64,000 nt of DNA from Polymorphobacter fuscus (lineage in GTDB: Bacteria > Pseudomonadota > Alphaproteobacteria > Sphingomonadales > Sphingomonadaceae): the NCBI RefSeq assembly GCF_011927825.1, contig NZ_JAATJI010000001.1, positions 930,001-994,000 on the forward strand. The letters are read 5' to 3'. Positions 16,442 through 25,534 of the stretch are shown piece by piece. How positions within the stretch are numbered: the stretch's first letter is position 1; the number at the start of each line of letters is the position of its first letter. The position numbers were made by a program, and so were the translations under genes. A model generated the notes under the pieces. The model was not told where the DNA came from and did not search any database. It worked only from the letters and a program-made list of their open reading frames with translations.

Positions 16442-18166
16442 ATGATGACGACGAAAAGGCTTCTCGCGGGGTTGTTTGCGGGGCTGATGCTGACCACCGC
16501 CGCGCCGGCATTTTGCGAAACCGTGACGGTGACCATCGCCCCGGCGGCGGCCCCCGCCGCGCTTGATGGCCGCGTCATCCTGATCTTCAGCAAGGACGGT
16601 GTCAGCGAACCGCGCTTCCAGGTGCAGCGCGGTTATGACTCCGCCCAGATCTTCGGCAAGGATGCCGACAGCCTCGAGGCCGGCCAGCCGGTGCGCTTCG
16701 GTCCCGGCATCACCGGCTATCCGCTGGACGACATGGCGGCGATCCCGGCCGGCCGCTACACGGTCCAGGCGGTCCTCCACAAATACGACAGTTACCGGCT
16801 TTCGAACGGCAAGACGGTAAAACTGCCGGCCGCACGCGGCGCCGGGCAGAACTGGCGGCGGGAGCCGGGCAATCTGTTCAGCAAACCGGTGACCGTCGAT
16901 TTCGCACCCGACCGCGCCGGCGACATCGCCATCTCCCTGACCGAGGTGATGCCGCCGATCACGCCGCCCGCCGACACCGAATTCACCCGCTATTTCAAGT
17001 TCCGCAGCCCCAGCCTTTCGAAATTCTGGGGCCGCGACGTCTTCATCAACGGCCATGTGCTGGTGCCCAAGGATTTCGACAAGCATCCGGAGGCGCGCTA
17101 TCCGATCGCCATCAACCATGGCCATTTCCCGGAAGAATTCAGCGGCTTTCGCACCACGCCGCCCGACCCGAACCTCGTCTGCAAGCCCAACCCGCGTTTC
17201 AACGAACCCTGCTATAACCGGATCGAACAGCAGGAAGCCCATGACTTCTACAAGAAATGGATTTCTGCCGACTTCCCGCGCATGCTGATCGTCGAGATCG
17301 ACCACAGCAATCCCTATTTCGATGACAGCTATGCGGTGAATTCGGCCAATCTCGGGCCCTATGGCGACGCCATCACCCATGAATTCCTGCCGGCGCTCGA
17401 AAAACAGTTCCGCGGCATCGGTGCCGGCTGGGCCCGCTTTACCTACGGCGGTTCGACCGGCGGCTGGGAAGCCCTGGCCGTGCAGATCAAATACCCGGAC
17501 GAATATAATGGCGCCTTCGGGTCCTGCCCCGATACCGTCGATTTTCGCCAGACCAAGGTCGTCAACATCTATGACGACGCCAACGCCTTCTGGCGCATCG
17601 GCACGTTCGGGCGCACGCCGGTAACGGTCAATCAGAACTATCTGGGCCATGTCGGCTGGACCAACGAGATGGAAAATCGCTACGAACGCGTGCTCGGGTC
17701 GCACAGCCGCTCGGGCGGGCAGTGGGACATCTGGGACGCCGTCTACTCGCCCATGGGCGCCGACGGCTATCCGATGCCGATCTGGGACAAAACCAGCGGC
17801 GTCATCGACAAGAAGGTCGCCGCCCATTGGCGGGACAATTACGACCTGCGCTTCATCTTGGCGCGCGATTGGCCAACGCTCGGGCCAAAGCTTGCCGGAA
17901 AGCTCCACATCTATGTCGGCGACATGGACAATTTCCACCTCAACAACGCCGTCTATCTGATGGAGGATTTCCTCAAGACCGCAAAGCCCGCCTATGGCGG
18001 CGAGGTCCGCTATGGCGACCGCGCCGAACATTGCTGGAATGGCGACCCCAGCCTGCCCAATGCCATCACCCGCCTGCGCTACAACAGCATGTATGTGCCC
18101 AAGATGCTGGCGCGGATGCAGGCGACCGCGCCGGCAGGCGCCGACCTGACGAGCTGGCGCTACTGA
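16442..18166 (+). CDS. Exported putative esterase (alpha/beta-hydrolase), copy 1
   Basis: A 574-aa secreted protein I cannot assign to a characterised enzyme. A signal peptide (about 1-25) is followed by a beta-rich N-terminal region (about 28-190) and an alpha/beta-hydrolase domain. The domain shows INHGHFPEEF, IVEIDHSNPY, the nucleophile Ser338 in YGGSTGGWEAL, a probable acid in HIYVGDMDN and a probable catalytic His in EHCWNGDP. It ends TSWRY. Esterase-D-like topology makes ester or amide cleavage likely. A close paralogue lies at 22764. The stop overlaps the convergent M24 gene by 7 nt. Tandem ATGs at 16442 and 16445 follow GGCGGGGA. Confidence 0.7.
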   Translation: MMTTKRLLAGLFAGLMLTTAAPAFCETVTVTIAPAAAPAALDGRVILIFSKDGVSEPRFQVQRGYDSAQIFGKDADSLEAGQPVRFGPGITGYPLDDMAAIPAGRYTVQAVLHKYDSYRLSNGKTVKLPAARGAGQNWRREPGNLFSKPVTVDFAPDRAGDIAISLTEVMPPITPPADTEFTRYFKFRSPSLSKFWGRDVFINGHVLVPKDFDKHPEARYPIAINHGHFPEEFSGFRTTPPDPNLVCKPNPRFNEPCYNRIEQQEAHDFYKKWISADFPRMLIVEIDHSNPYFDDSYAVNSANLGPYGDAITHEFLPALEKQFRGIGAGWARFTYGGSTGGWEALAVQIKYPDEYNGAFGSCPDTVDFRQTKVVNIYDDANAFWRIGTFGRTPVTVNQNYLGHVGWTNEMENRYERVLGSHSRSGGQWDIWDAVYSPMGADGYPMPIWDKTSGVIDKKVAAHWRDNYDLRFILARDWPTLGPKLAGKLHIYVGDMDNFHLNNAVYLMEDFLKTAKPAYGGEVRYGDRAEHCWNGDPSLPNAITRLRYNSMYVPKMLARMQATAPAGADLTSWRY

Positions 18167-19536
18167 TCGGCCTTGATGAGGTGGAATTTCGTCTGCCGGC
18201 CGTCGATGTAGCGCACGGTCTTGCCGTCGAAGAACGCATCTTCCTCGGATTTGAAATCCACCATCTGGCCGCCCCATTCCGGCACCGCCTTGGTCGCCTT
18301 CAGCTCGATCGACCAGGCGATGTTCGGGCGCAGGCGGTGTTCGCCGTGCGGCACGAATGTCTGCTCCTCCGACATGCCGATCGCGCTGCCTGCGGCATGG
18401 CCGTGAAAGCCGATCGGGTGCGAATAGATCGTCGGTTGCAGCCCTTGCGCGATGGCCGCGGCCCGCGCGCGGGCAAGGATGGCGTTGCCGGTATCCCCGG
18501 TGCGGAACGCCGACGTCACCGCATCCTGGACGCGATTGCTTGCGGCAAGGCCCGCCTTCAACCCGGCCGGGGCATCGCTTTCCCCGTCCTTCAGCACATA
18601 GGCGACATGCTGGGTATCGGTATTGAGTCCCAAATAGACGATGCCGAAATCGACGCGCAGCATGTCGCCCTTTTCGATCACCGAAGCCCCTTCGCGCAAC
18701 ACGCCGGGGGTGCCCTGGCGCGTCACTTCCACCGATGGGTGGAACCATGATCCAAGGCCAAGGTCGGACACGCGCTGCCGATACCACCACACAAGGTCCT
18801 GGTTGGTGGTGACGCCGGGTTTGACGACCTTGCCCGAAAAGCCATCGCCGATAATCGCATGGGCGATGCGGACGATCTCGCCATAGCGTGCCATTTCCGC
18901 CGGCGTCCGGGTTTCCAGCCAACCGATCGCGAGCGGATAGCCCGGCACGATCCGGTCGCGATATTGCGGCGCCAGTGCCCCCACCAGATCCGCGTGCTGG
19001 CTGTGCGTCAGGCCGTCGGCAAAGGCGCTCAGTGACGACACGTTGAGCGCGATCTTTTTCGGATTGCGCTCGGCAACCAGCTCGGCGAGGCGCTTCCACT
19101 GGTCGGGCTGTTTTTCCATGTCCCAGGCGCCGGGAAAGACATCGCCCATGCCGTGCTTGCTGATCACCAGCCGCTCGACCGGGCGGCCGTTGCCCGGATC
19201 AAAAAACATCAGGATCGTCCGCCGCCGCGCCCGCAAATTGGTGGCGTTGAGCATCGTCGAAACGACGGGGTCTTCCAGATACTCGCGCGCCACCAGCACC
19301 CACATGTCGATGCCGTTCTCGCGCATCAGCTTGGGGACCAGCGTATCGAGCCGGTCCTTCAGCCAGGCATCCTGCACATCGGCACGGGCGCGCAGCGGCA
19401 GGATGGCAGGCAGCGCGGGTTGCATCGATGCTTCGCCCTGGTCCGGTGCCCCCTGGTCCCGTACATAGACCGTCTGTGCTGGCGCGGACGCGCTGGCGAT
19501 CAGCAGCGGCACGATGAGCGACAGGCGATGCAGCAC
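18160..19536 (-). CDS. Exported M24-family metallopeptidase (Xaa-Pro aminopeptidase-like), copy 2
   Basis: A 458-aa paralogue of the gene at 14943, with a signal peptide (about 1-21, ASASAPAQ). Ligands are conserved: RVDFGIVYLGLNTD (two Asp), IGFHGHAAG (His), WSIELKATK (Glu) and KSEEDAFFDG (Glu). The two copies share the unusual phrases EKQPDQW and IDGRQT. The start is a GTG at 19536 behind an excellent GGAAGGG Shine-Dalgarno. It is downstream of the TonB-dependent receptor gene on the same strand, separated by a hairpin, and its stop overlaps that of the convergent hydrolase gene. Likely role: trimming of imported or periplasmic Pro-containing peptides. Confidence 0.85.
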   Translation of the reverse strand: MLHRLSLIVPLLIASASAPAQTVYVRDQGAPDQGEASMQPALPAILPLRARADVQDAWLKDRLDTLVPKLMRENGIDMWVLVAREYLEDPVVSTMLNATNLRARRRTILMFFDPGNGRPVERLVISKHGMGDVFPGAWDMEKQPDQWKRLAELVAERNPKKIALNVSSLSAFADGLTHSQHADLVGALAPQYRDRIVPGYPLAIGWLETRTPAEMARYGEIVRIAHAIIGDGFSGKVVKPGVTTNQDLVWWYRQRVSDLGLGSWFHPSVEVTRQGTPGVLREGASVIEKGDMLRVDFGIVYLGLNTDTQHVAYVLKDGESDAPAGLKAGLAASNRVQDAVTSAFRTGDTGNAILARARAAAIAQGLQPTIYSHPIGFHGHAAGSAIGMSEEQTFVPHGEHRLRPNIAWSIELKATKAVPEWGGQMVDFKSEEDAFFDGKTVRYIDGRQTKFHLIKADQ

Positions 19537-19562
19537 GATTTGACCCTTCCTTGCCCGGTAGC

Positions 19563-19586
19563 CGGGGGAGGGTTGCCCCTCCCCCG
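19563..19586 (-). terminator. Hairpin after the TonB-dependent receptor gene
   Basis: A perfect 10-bp stem CGGGGGAGGG/CCCTCCCCCG with a TTGC loop starts just after the receptor stop (19591) and before the GTG start of the M24 gene. There is no U-tract, so it may attenuate rather than fully stop transcription into the peptidase gene. Confidence 0.65.
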
Positions 19587-19590
19587 ACGA

Positions 19591-22500
19591 TCAGAAGCCG
19601 ACGCTGACGCTGGCGAACAGATAGCGCCCGGTCGCGTCATAGAACTGCGGATAGGTGTTGCCGTTGCCGCCGTCCTCGATCGCCGCCGTCGTCGTCAGCG
19701 GCGGTTCCTTGTCGAAGATGTTGTTGATGCCAACGCGCAGGTTGAAGTCCTTGCGGATCTCATAGGCGACCGAAAGGTCGAAGTAGTTGCGCGATCCGAG
19801 CTCGCGGTTGACCCCGGCAAAGCTGCCCGTCAGCACCGGCTGGCTGCTGGTCTGGGCGACCTTGACCGACGAGACATGGCGCCAAGACACCGATGCCGCC
19901 AGGTTCCACGGCGTGTTCCAGGTGGTCAGCAGCTTGTGCCGCCATTCCGGCCGCGGGCGTCCGCACAGCCCGGCATAGAGGCCCTTGCACTCGTAGATGT
20001 CCGATGCCGGGGAGCCCGGTAGCGGCGTCGTCTTGTAGCTGCCGAGATAGGTGCCGACGAGGTTGAAGCCGACCGACCCGAGCGAGCTGCTGAAGGCTTC
20101 CTCGAGATCGAGGCGATAGTCGATGTTGAGATCGATGCCGCTGGTGCGCAGCGACCCGGTGTTGACGTTGAAGCGCTTGAAATAGCCGGCTTCACCCTGG
20201 AACAGCGACCCGGTGGTCGGGTTGCGCTGAACGAGGTCGCAGAAGAACGGATCGCCGTTGGTGATGCAGTTGCTGAGCGACAGGTTGGGATTGACGCTGC
20301 CGACCAGGCCCTTGACGTTGATGTTGAAGTAATCGACCGACACCGTCAGCGCCGGCGCGAACGACGGGCGAAGGACCGTGCCGAACGAGAAGGTGTCGGC
20401 GGTTTCGGGCTGCAGATCGGGGTTGCCGCCGATCAGCGAGTTGAACTGCCCGGCCGGATTGTCGACGATGAAGCCATATTGCGCGGCCGTCACACCGGTG
20501 TTGGCGCACTGCGCGGCCGTCGCGAACGGCCGGGCACCGGCGCAGGGATCGAACGAGCCATCGGCATTTTCGGTCAGCTCGACTTCGAACAGCGACTGGC
20601 CCGAGAACAGCTCGATGACATTGGGTGCACGAACGGCGCGCTGGAAGCTGCCGCGGAAGCGGATGTCGCGGATCGGCGCCCAGGTGCCGCCGATCTTCCA
20701 GGCGTTCGACGTGAAGCCGGTATCATAGTCCGAATAGCGGAAGGCGCCTTCGACCGACAGCATTTCAAAAAACGGCCGGCTTTCGACGATCGGGACGTTC
20801 AATTCGACAAAGGCTTCCTTGGCAACCGTCGCGCCGCTGATCGGAATTTCGGGCGACGCCGCATTCTGGTAAACTTCGTCCGGCTGATAATCGACGGTAT
20901 TCTTGCGATATTCCGCGCCGAAGGCGATGCCGATGCCGCTTTCCGCCCAGGGCGACTGGATACCATATTCGCCCAGATTGCCATCGATCGACAGCACGAT
21001 GTTGGTCAGGCTGGTGTCGCCGGTGATGGTCTTGAACTCGGCGATATAATCGGCCGACGCCTGGCTCGCCTGCGGCCCGAAATAATCGAGCGGCGCGCAG
21101 CTGGCGTCATTGTTGTCGGGGTTCGCGTCGGCGTTGATCTTGCAGACCGGCTGGCCGAACGTGGCCGAGCCCGGGCGCTGGTCACGCACGGCGTAGAAGG
21201 CGTTGGCGGTGCGCGGCCGGTTCGAATCGCCGGTGAAGCGGCTGCGATAGCCGACATTGGCATATTGCCCGTACAGGTCGTAGCGGAAGGGCCCGAACAG
21301 ATCGCCCTTCACGCCGCCGACAATGCGGTAGGTGGTGTGGCGGATATCGTCCTGGCGGTTGCCGCCCTCGACATTGCGGCGCGCCACCAGCACGCCGTTG
21401 GCGACACCCTGCGGGGCGACATAATTGCCGGCACTGTCATAGACGCTGCCGGTCGACAGGCCGGCGGCCGTGCACAGGAAGTTCGCCTGCTGTGCGCTGA
21501 GGAACGGATTGTCGCAATTGATGCCGCTGATGCCGCTGGAATTGACCGTGATGCCGCCGTTGTTGTTGCCCGGCGCGATCTGGGCGATCGAACGATCGTC
21601 CATGAAGTTGAGCTCCAGATATGGGATCAGGTGCTCGTTGATCTCGTAATGCGCCAGCGCGCCGAGCATGTAGCGTTCGTCGGGCCGCTGGTAATAGTTG
21701 GCCGGCGCGAAGTTGTACGTCGATGATCCGGGCACGAACTGGCCGTTCGACACGCGGAATGACGTGGGCACGCCGTTCAGTCGGCCGGAATTGGTCAGAT
21801 TGGCCGGTGCATTGTTGGCGGAGCCGCTGCAGGTGAACTGGTCGCCGCCGGTGCCGGTCGCGCCCAGCGCGCAGGCGCTGTAATCATAGTCCTTCTGCAG
21901 GATCGGATTGACCTTGCGATACGACGCAAAGGCGGTGACGTTGCCGCGACCTTCGGCAAAGTTGGTGCCCATCACCACCGAATAATCCTGGGCGAAGCCG
22001 TTCCAGACACTGTCGTCGGCAAGTGGATACTGGCCGGGAACGCGCGTGTTGAAGCCGTCGACCAACTCGCGCAGCGGCTGGTTGTTGTTGTTGTGCTGGA
22101 AGGCCGAGACGTTGGCCGACATCTTGAAGCCTTCGAAATCCTCGATCAGCTTGAAGTTGACGACGCCGGCGATCGCGTCCGACCCATAGACTGCCGACGC
22201 GCCGCCGGTCAGCACTTCGACCGACGAGATCAGCGCGGTCGGGACCTGGTTGACGTCGGACGGGATGTTCTTGGGCGATCCGTAAGGCAGGCGCTTGCCG
22301 TTGACGAGGACGAGCGTGCGCGACGGGCTGAGCCCGCGCAGATCAACCTGCGCCGTGCCGGTCGCTTCATTGGAGTTGTTGGCACCCTGCGCCGCGAACA
22401 CCTGCGGCAGTTGGTTGAGCAGATCCTCGGTGCGCACGACACCGCGGATGGCGAAGTCCTCGCTGGTCACCTGGGTCACCGGGCTGACGCTCTCGACATT

Positions 22501-22665
22501 GGCGGAGCGGATGCGCGACCCGGTGACGACGATGGCATCGCCATCGGCGGCGGCTTCGGCAGACGTCGGTGCCACCGGCGTCTGGGCCGCGGCTGGCACG
22601 ATGGCGACACCGCTGAACAGCATGCTCGATGCCATCAGGACAGTTCTGGCGTTGAATTGGCGCAT
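19591..22665 (-). CDS. TonB-dependent receptor
   Basis: A 1024-aa outer-membrane active transporter. Signal peptide 1-28 (AIVPAAAQ); a TonB-box-like DAIVVTGSRI at about 43-52; a plug domain about 55-170 (TEDLLNQLPQVF, LRGLSPSRTLVLVNGKRLP, VEVLTGGASAVYGSDAIAGVVNF); then a long barrel ending FASVSVGF with terminal Phe. The many tyrosine/asparagine-rich loops and the LVLVNGKRLP style are typical of sphingomonad and Caulobacter receptors for peptides or oligosaccharides. The frame extends upstream, but ATG 22665 preceded by AGGGGAAAATC is the real start. Its position among peptidases and esterases suggests it imports their substrate or product. Confidence 0.93.
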   Translation of the reverse strand: MRQFNARTVLMASSMLFSGVAIVPAAAQTPVAPTSAEAAADGDAIVVTGSRIRSANVESVSPVTQVTSEDFAIRGVVRTEDLLNQLPQVFAAQGANNSNEATGTAQVDLRGLSPSRTLVLVNGKRLPYGSPKNIPSDVNQVPTALISSVEVLTGGASAVYGSDAIAGVVNFKLIEDFEGFKMSANVSAFQHNNNNQPLRELVDGFNTRVPGQYPLADDSVWNGFAQDYSVVMGTNFAEGRGNVTAFASYRKVNPILQKDYDYSACALGATGTGGDQFTCSGSANNAPANLTNSGRLNGVPTSFRVSNGQFVPGSSTYNFAPANYYQRPDERYMLGALAHYEINEHLIPYLELNFMDDRSIAQIAPGNNNGGITVNSSGISGINCDNPFLSAQQANFLCTAAGLSTGSVYDSAGNYVAPQGVANGVLVARRNVEGGNRQDDIRHTTYRIVGGVKGDLFGPFRYDLYGQYANVGYRSRFTGDSNRPRTANAFYAVRDQRPGSATFGQPVCKINADANPDNNDASCAPLDYFGPQASQASADYIAEFKTITGDTSLTNIVLSIDGNLGEYGIQSPWAESGIGIAFGAEYRKNTVDYQPDEVYQNAASPEIPISGATVAKEAFVELNVPIVESRPFFEMLSVEGAFRYSDYDTGFTSNAWKIGGTWAPIRDIRFRGSFQRAVRAPNVIELFSGQSLFEVELTENADGSFDPCAGARPFATAAQCANTGVTAAQYGFIVDNPAGQFNSLIGGNPDLQPETADTFSFGTVLRPSFAPALTVSVDYFNINVKGLVGSVNPNLSLSNCITNGDPFFCDLVQRNPTTGSLFQGEAGYFKRFNVNTGSLRTSGIDLNIDYRLDLEEAFSSSLGSVGFNLVGTYLGSYKTTPLPGSPASDIYECKGLYAGLCGRPRPEWRHKLLTTWNTPWNLAASVSWRHVSSVKVAQTSSQPVLTGSFAGVNRELGSRNYFDLSVAYEIRKDFNLRVGINNIFDKEPPLTTTAAIEDGGNGNTYPQFYDATGRYLFASVSVGF

Positions 22666-22708
22666 GATTTTCCCCTGAATTGGAACGTTGAAGACAAAGT
22701 TGGTGTGC

Positions 22709-22724
22709 TGGCCAGAAATGGCCA
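22709..22724 (-). promoter_or_regulatory. TGGCCA-GAAA-TGGCCA inverted repeat upstream of the receptor gene
   Basis: Two copies of the self-complementary hexamer TGGCCA, four bases apart, lie in the 98-bp gap between the upstream hydrolase stop and the receptor start. It could be a hairpin separating the two genes or an operator for the receptor promoter. Confidence 0.35.
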
Positions 22725-22763
22725 CTGCAAAACTGAAGAACTGCCGACGAAATCTGGGTAGTT

Positions 22764-24479
22764 TCAGTAACGCCAGCTGGTCAGGTCGGCGCCGGGCGGC
22801 GCCGTATCCTTCATTTGCTTGAGCATCTTGTCGACGTACATGGTGTGATAACGCAGGCGACCAATGGCGTTGGGCAGGTTCGGGTCGCCGTTCCAGCAAT
22901 GTTCGTCACGATCGCCATAGGTGACTTCGCCCTGATAGGCAGGCTTGGCCTTTTTCAGGAAATCCTCGGTCAGATAAACGGCATTGTTCAGATAGTAATT
23001 GTCCATGTCGCCGACATAAATATGGACCTTCCCTGCCAATTTCGGTCCAAGCGTCTTCCAGTCGCGTTCCATGATGTAGCGCAGGTCGTAATTTTCGCGC
23101 CAATAGTCGGCGACCTTGCGATCAATGACGCCGGTGCGCTTGTCGTAGATGCGTTGCGGATAGCCGTCCTCGCCCATTGGCGAATAGACCGCTTCCCAGA
23201 TATCCCATTGCCCGCCCGACCGGGTCTTGTCGCCCAAGACCAGCTCGAGCCGGTTTTCCATTTCCGTTGTATAGGCGACATGGCCGAGGTAGTTGCGCTT
23301 GCCGGGTTTGGCGACGCGGCCGAACTGGCCATCGCGCCAATAGGCATTCTTGTCCTCGTAGATATTGGTGACCATGTTCTGGCGGAAGTCGATCGGGTCC
23401 GGGCAGGCGGCAAAAGCGCCGTTATACTCGTCCGGATATTTGACCTGGACGCCCAGCGACTCCCACCCACCCGTCGAACCGCCATAAAGGAACCGCGCCC
23501 AGCCGGCCCCGAGCCCGCGATAGCGCTTTTCCAGTTCCGGAATGAACTCATAGGTGATGGCATCGCCATAGGGCCCGATATTGGCCGAATTCACCGCATA
23601 GCTGTCATCGTAATAGGGATTGCTGTGGTCGATCTCGACGATCAGCATGCGCGGGAAATCTTTCGAGATCCATTTCTGATAGAGGTTGTACGCCTCCTTG
23701 TCCTCGATGCGATTATAGCAAGGCTCGTTGAAGCGCGCGCTCGGCACGCATTTGGCGTTCGGGTCGGGCGGCGTCGTCCGGAACCCGCCGAAATCGTCCG
23801 GAAAATGCCCGTGGAAAATCGCCAGCGGATATTTCGCCTCGGGATGCTTGTCGAAATCCTTGGGCACCAGGACATGGCCGCGAATGAAGACGTCGGTCCC
23901 CCAGAATTTCGACAGCCGCTCGCTGCGGATCTTGAAATGCCGGATGAATTCGCTGTCCTTGGGCTCGGCAATCGGCGGCAGCACGGTTTCGAGCGGAACG
24001 GCGATCTCGCCGGCGCGCGCCGGGTCGAACGAAACCTTGACCGGCTTGCTGACGATGTTGCCCGGTTCCTTGCGCCAATTCTGTCCCGCACCGCGCGCGG
24101 CCGGCAGCTTGACGACCTTGCCGTTGCCCAGCCGATAGGTCTGGTATTTGTGGAAGACGCCCTGGACGAAATAATCGCCCTTGGGCAATTGCGCCATGTC
24201 CTCGGCCGGATAACCCAGGACGCCGGGGCCGATGGGGACCGACCCACCCGGCTTCAGGCCATCGATATTGACGCCGAAGATCTGCGCATCGAGATTGTCG
24301 GCGCCGACCTGGAAGCGCGGCTCGGTCTTGCCGTCCGGCGTGATGATCAACAGCATGCGCCCGTCGTTGGCGGCATCGATGCCCGCCGCCGGCAGGCTGA
24401 CGCGGAACGTTTCCGCACCCAGCGGCGCCGACGCCAGCCCGACCGCGATGCTGCTGCATAGCAATGCCCGTTTGATCAC
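22764..24479 (-). CDS. Exported putative esterase (alpha/beta-hydrolase), copy 2
   Basis: A close paralogue of the gene at 16442, about 571 aa, with the same order of features: signal peptide (LLCSSIAVGLASAPLGA), beta-rich N-terminal region, KLPAARGAGQNWRKEPGN, IFHGHFPDDFGGFRTTPPDP, nucleophile Ser in YGGSTGGWESLG, HIYVGDMDN, DEHCWNGDPNLPNAI and a TSWRY C terminus. The open frame starts at 24509, but a GTG at 24479 preceded by GGGGGG at proper spacing gives a clean signal peptide. It is upstream of and co-directional with the receptor gene (98-nt gap). Exact chemistry unknown. Confidence 0.7.
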   Translation of the reverse strand: MIKRALLCSSIAVGLASAPLGAETFRVSLPAAGIDAANDGRMLLIITPDGKTEPRFQVGADNLDAQIFGVNIDGLKPGGSVPIGPGVLGYPAEDMAQLPKGDYFVQGVFHKYQTYRLGNGKVVKLPAARGAGQNWRKEPGNIVSKPVKVSFDPARAGEIAVPLETVLPPIAEPKDSEFIRHFKIRSERLSKFWGTDVFIRGHVLVPKDFDKHPEAKYPLAIFHGHFPDDFGGFRTTPPDPNAKCVPSARFNEPCYNRIEDKEAYNLYQKWISKDFPRMLIVEIDHSNPYYDDSYAVNSANIGPYGDAITYEFIPELEKRYRGLGAGWARFLYGGSTGGWESLGVQVKYPDEYNGAFAACPDPIDFRQNMVTNIYEDKNAYWRDGQFGRVAKPGKRNYLGHVAYTTEMENRLELVLGDKTRSGGQWDIWEAVYSPMGEDGYPQRIYDKRTGVIDRKVADYWRENYDLRYIMERDWKTLGPKLAGKVHIYVGDMDNYYLNNAVYLTEDFLKKAKPAYQGEVTYGDRDEHCWNGDPNLPNAIGRLRYHTMYVDKMLKQMKDTAPPGADLTSWRY

Positions 24480-24706
24480 CGCGCGTCCCCCCGCAATCCG
24501 CAATTCCACCCAGCCGTTGCAATCCCCGCCGCCGGGTCACGCGCCGTCCGGATCCCCACCGGCAGGCTCGCCTCGCGCCCGGCAACGCCGTTCACGACCG
24601 ACGCGGAACTGCAACGTTTCCGCGCCATAAGTGATAGCCGCAATTGCGCCCTCGTCCAGCATATTCCGTCCATTTTCACGCGAATTATCGAGGAGAATCG
24701 GTCGTA

Positions 24707-24722
24707 GTGACATATTCGTCAC
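24707..24722. promoter_or_regulatory. Inverted repeat GTGAC-N6-GTCAC
   Basis: Perfect 5-bp arms around ATATTC, about 230 bp upstream of hydrolase copy 2. The arm spacing is two bases longer than the CRP consensus, so it is noted only as a possible operator. Confidence 0.35.
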
Positions 24723-24889
24723 AAATCGGGCACCGCCGCAGCACTTCGCCATTGGGTCCCGGCATGGCCACGCGCCTGCCGTGCCGCAGGAAACGGCGCG
24801 CAGGAATGCCGGCCAATGGCGAAAACCGGCGCCGGTGATCAATATTGCGCTACGCCGGCCAAGCTTTGCCGATGAATTAACCCAGTTTC

Positions 24890-24907
24890 ATGCGAAAAAA
24901 TGCACAT
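24890..24907. promoter_or_regulatory. Partial relative of the 16364 palindrome upstream of marR
   Basis: ATGCG-A6-TGCACAT resembles the core ATGCGCAAATGCACAT of the palindrome at 16364-16385, with two extra central bases and one arm change. It lies about 125 bp before the marR start. It could be a weaker site for the same regulator, possibly autoregulation. Confidence 0.3.
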
Positions 24908-25030
24908 ATGCGACACGATTCTGCATTTTGATCGGCGCATTTTCTGCTATTGCCTGATCCGGTACAGAACCCACACGATAAGTCGTTAACGGCCGCACTA
25001 GCGCAATAATGTTTCCTTGGTGGATGAAAT

Positions 25031-25534
25031 ATGACTCGTAAGGATGCGATCGAGAAGACCGGCGAGCCCAACAATGTCTATGATCCGACCAGCAGCAGTT
25101 TTCGTCTCGAAAGCTCGCCCTTCTATCTGATGGCGCACGCCGACTTCCGATATCATGTCGATATGGACAAGGTGCTGCACAAGCACGGCGTGTCCAAGCC
25201 GATCTACCGGATCATGACCGTGCTGCGCGAACGTCAGCCCGCCAGCATCGGGACGATCGCCGATACCGCCCTCACCAAACGCTCCACCGTGAGTCGCCTG
25301 ATCGAGCGCATGACCGAACAGGGGCTGGTGTCGACCGAGGCCAACCCCGACGACAGCCGGATCACCGAAGTGACATTGACCGTGGCGGGACAGCAGTTGC
25401 TGCGCACGCTGACGCCGGTCGTCGGCCGCCAGATGGCGCGCGCCATGGAGGGGCTGAGCGCCCGCGACATCACCCAGTTGCAGCGCATCCTGACCAGGAT
25501 CGGCCAGAACCTCAGCAAGCTGCCGATCGAATGA
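25031..25534 (+). CDS. MarR-family transcriptional regulator
   Basis: A 167-aa winged-helix regulator. An N-terminal extension (1-35) precedes the dimerisation helix. The DNA-binding region is SIGTIADTALTKRSTVSRLIERMTEQGLV, with the wing NPDDSRITEVTLT. MarR proteins often sense small aromatic or organic ligands and control adjacent catabolic genes. It lies between the receptor/hydrolase cluster and the FAD oxidoreductase operon, and its 3' end overlaps the convergent oxidoreductase gene by 23 nt. It is the only regulator encoded within the island and is therefore the best candidate controller. Confidence 0.9.
   Translation: MTRKDAIEKTGEPNNVYDPTSSSFRLESSPFYLMAHADFRYHVDMDKVLHKHGVSKPIYRIMTVLRERQPASIGTIADTALTKRSTVSRLIERMTEQGLVSTEANPDDSRITEVTLTVAGQQLLRTLTPVVGRQMARAMEGLSARDITQLQRILTRIGQNLSKLPIE

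Larger units (their letters stand above)
24480..25030. other. Gene-free regulatory gap upstream of hydrolase copy 2 and marR
   Basis: About 550 bp between divergent genes. Open frames here (for example a 108-codon plus-strand frame from 24631) lack protein-like content. The gap holds two candidate operators listed separately (24707-24722 and 24890-24907) and an AT-rich stretch around 24880-24960. Leader and promoter sequences for both divergent genes are the probable content. Confidence 0.5.

Noticed and set aside
16289..19099. Minus-strand open frame of 936 codons across the first hydrolase gene
   Set aside because: It runs antisense to a gene with signal peptide and catalytic motifs, shows an Arg/Gly/Asp-rich shadow composition and matches no domain. 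Long antisense frames are normal at this GC content.
24707..24722. GTGAC-N6-GTCAC as a CRP site
   Set aside because: Relative to the CRP consensus the half-sites are two bases too far apart; kept only as a generic inverted repeat.
24631..24957. 108-codon plus-strand frame in the gap before marR
   Set aside because: No homology recognised, no ribosome-binding site, and it crosses both candidate operators; treated as non-coding.
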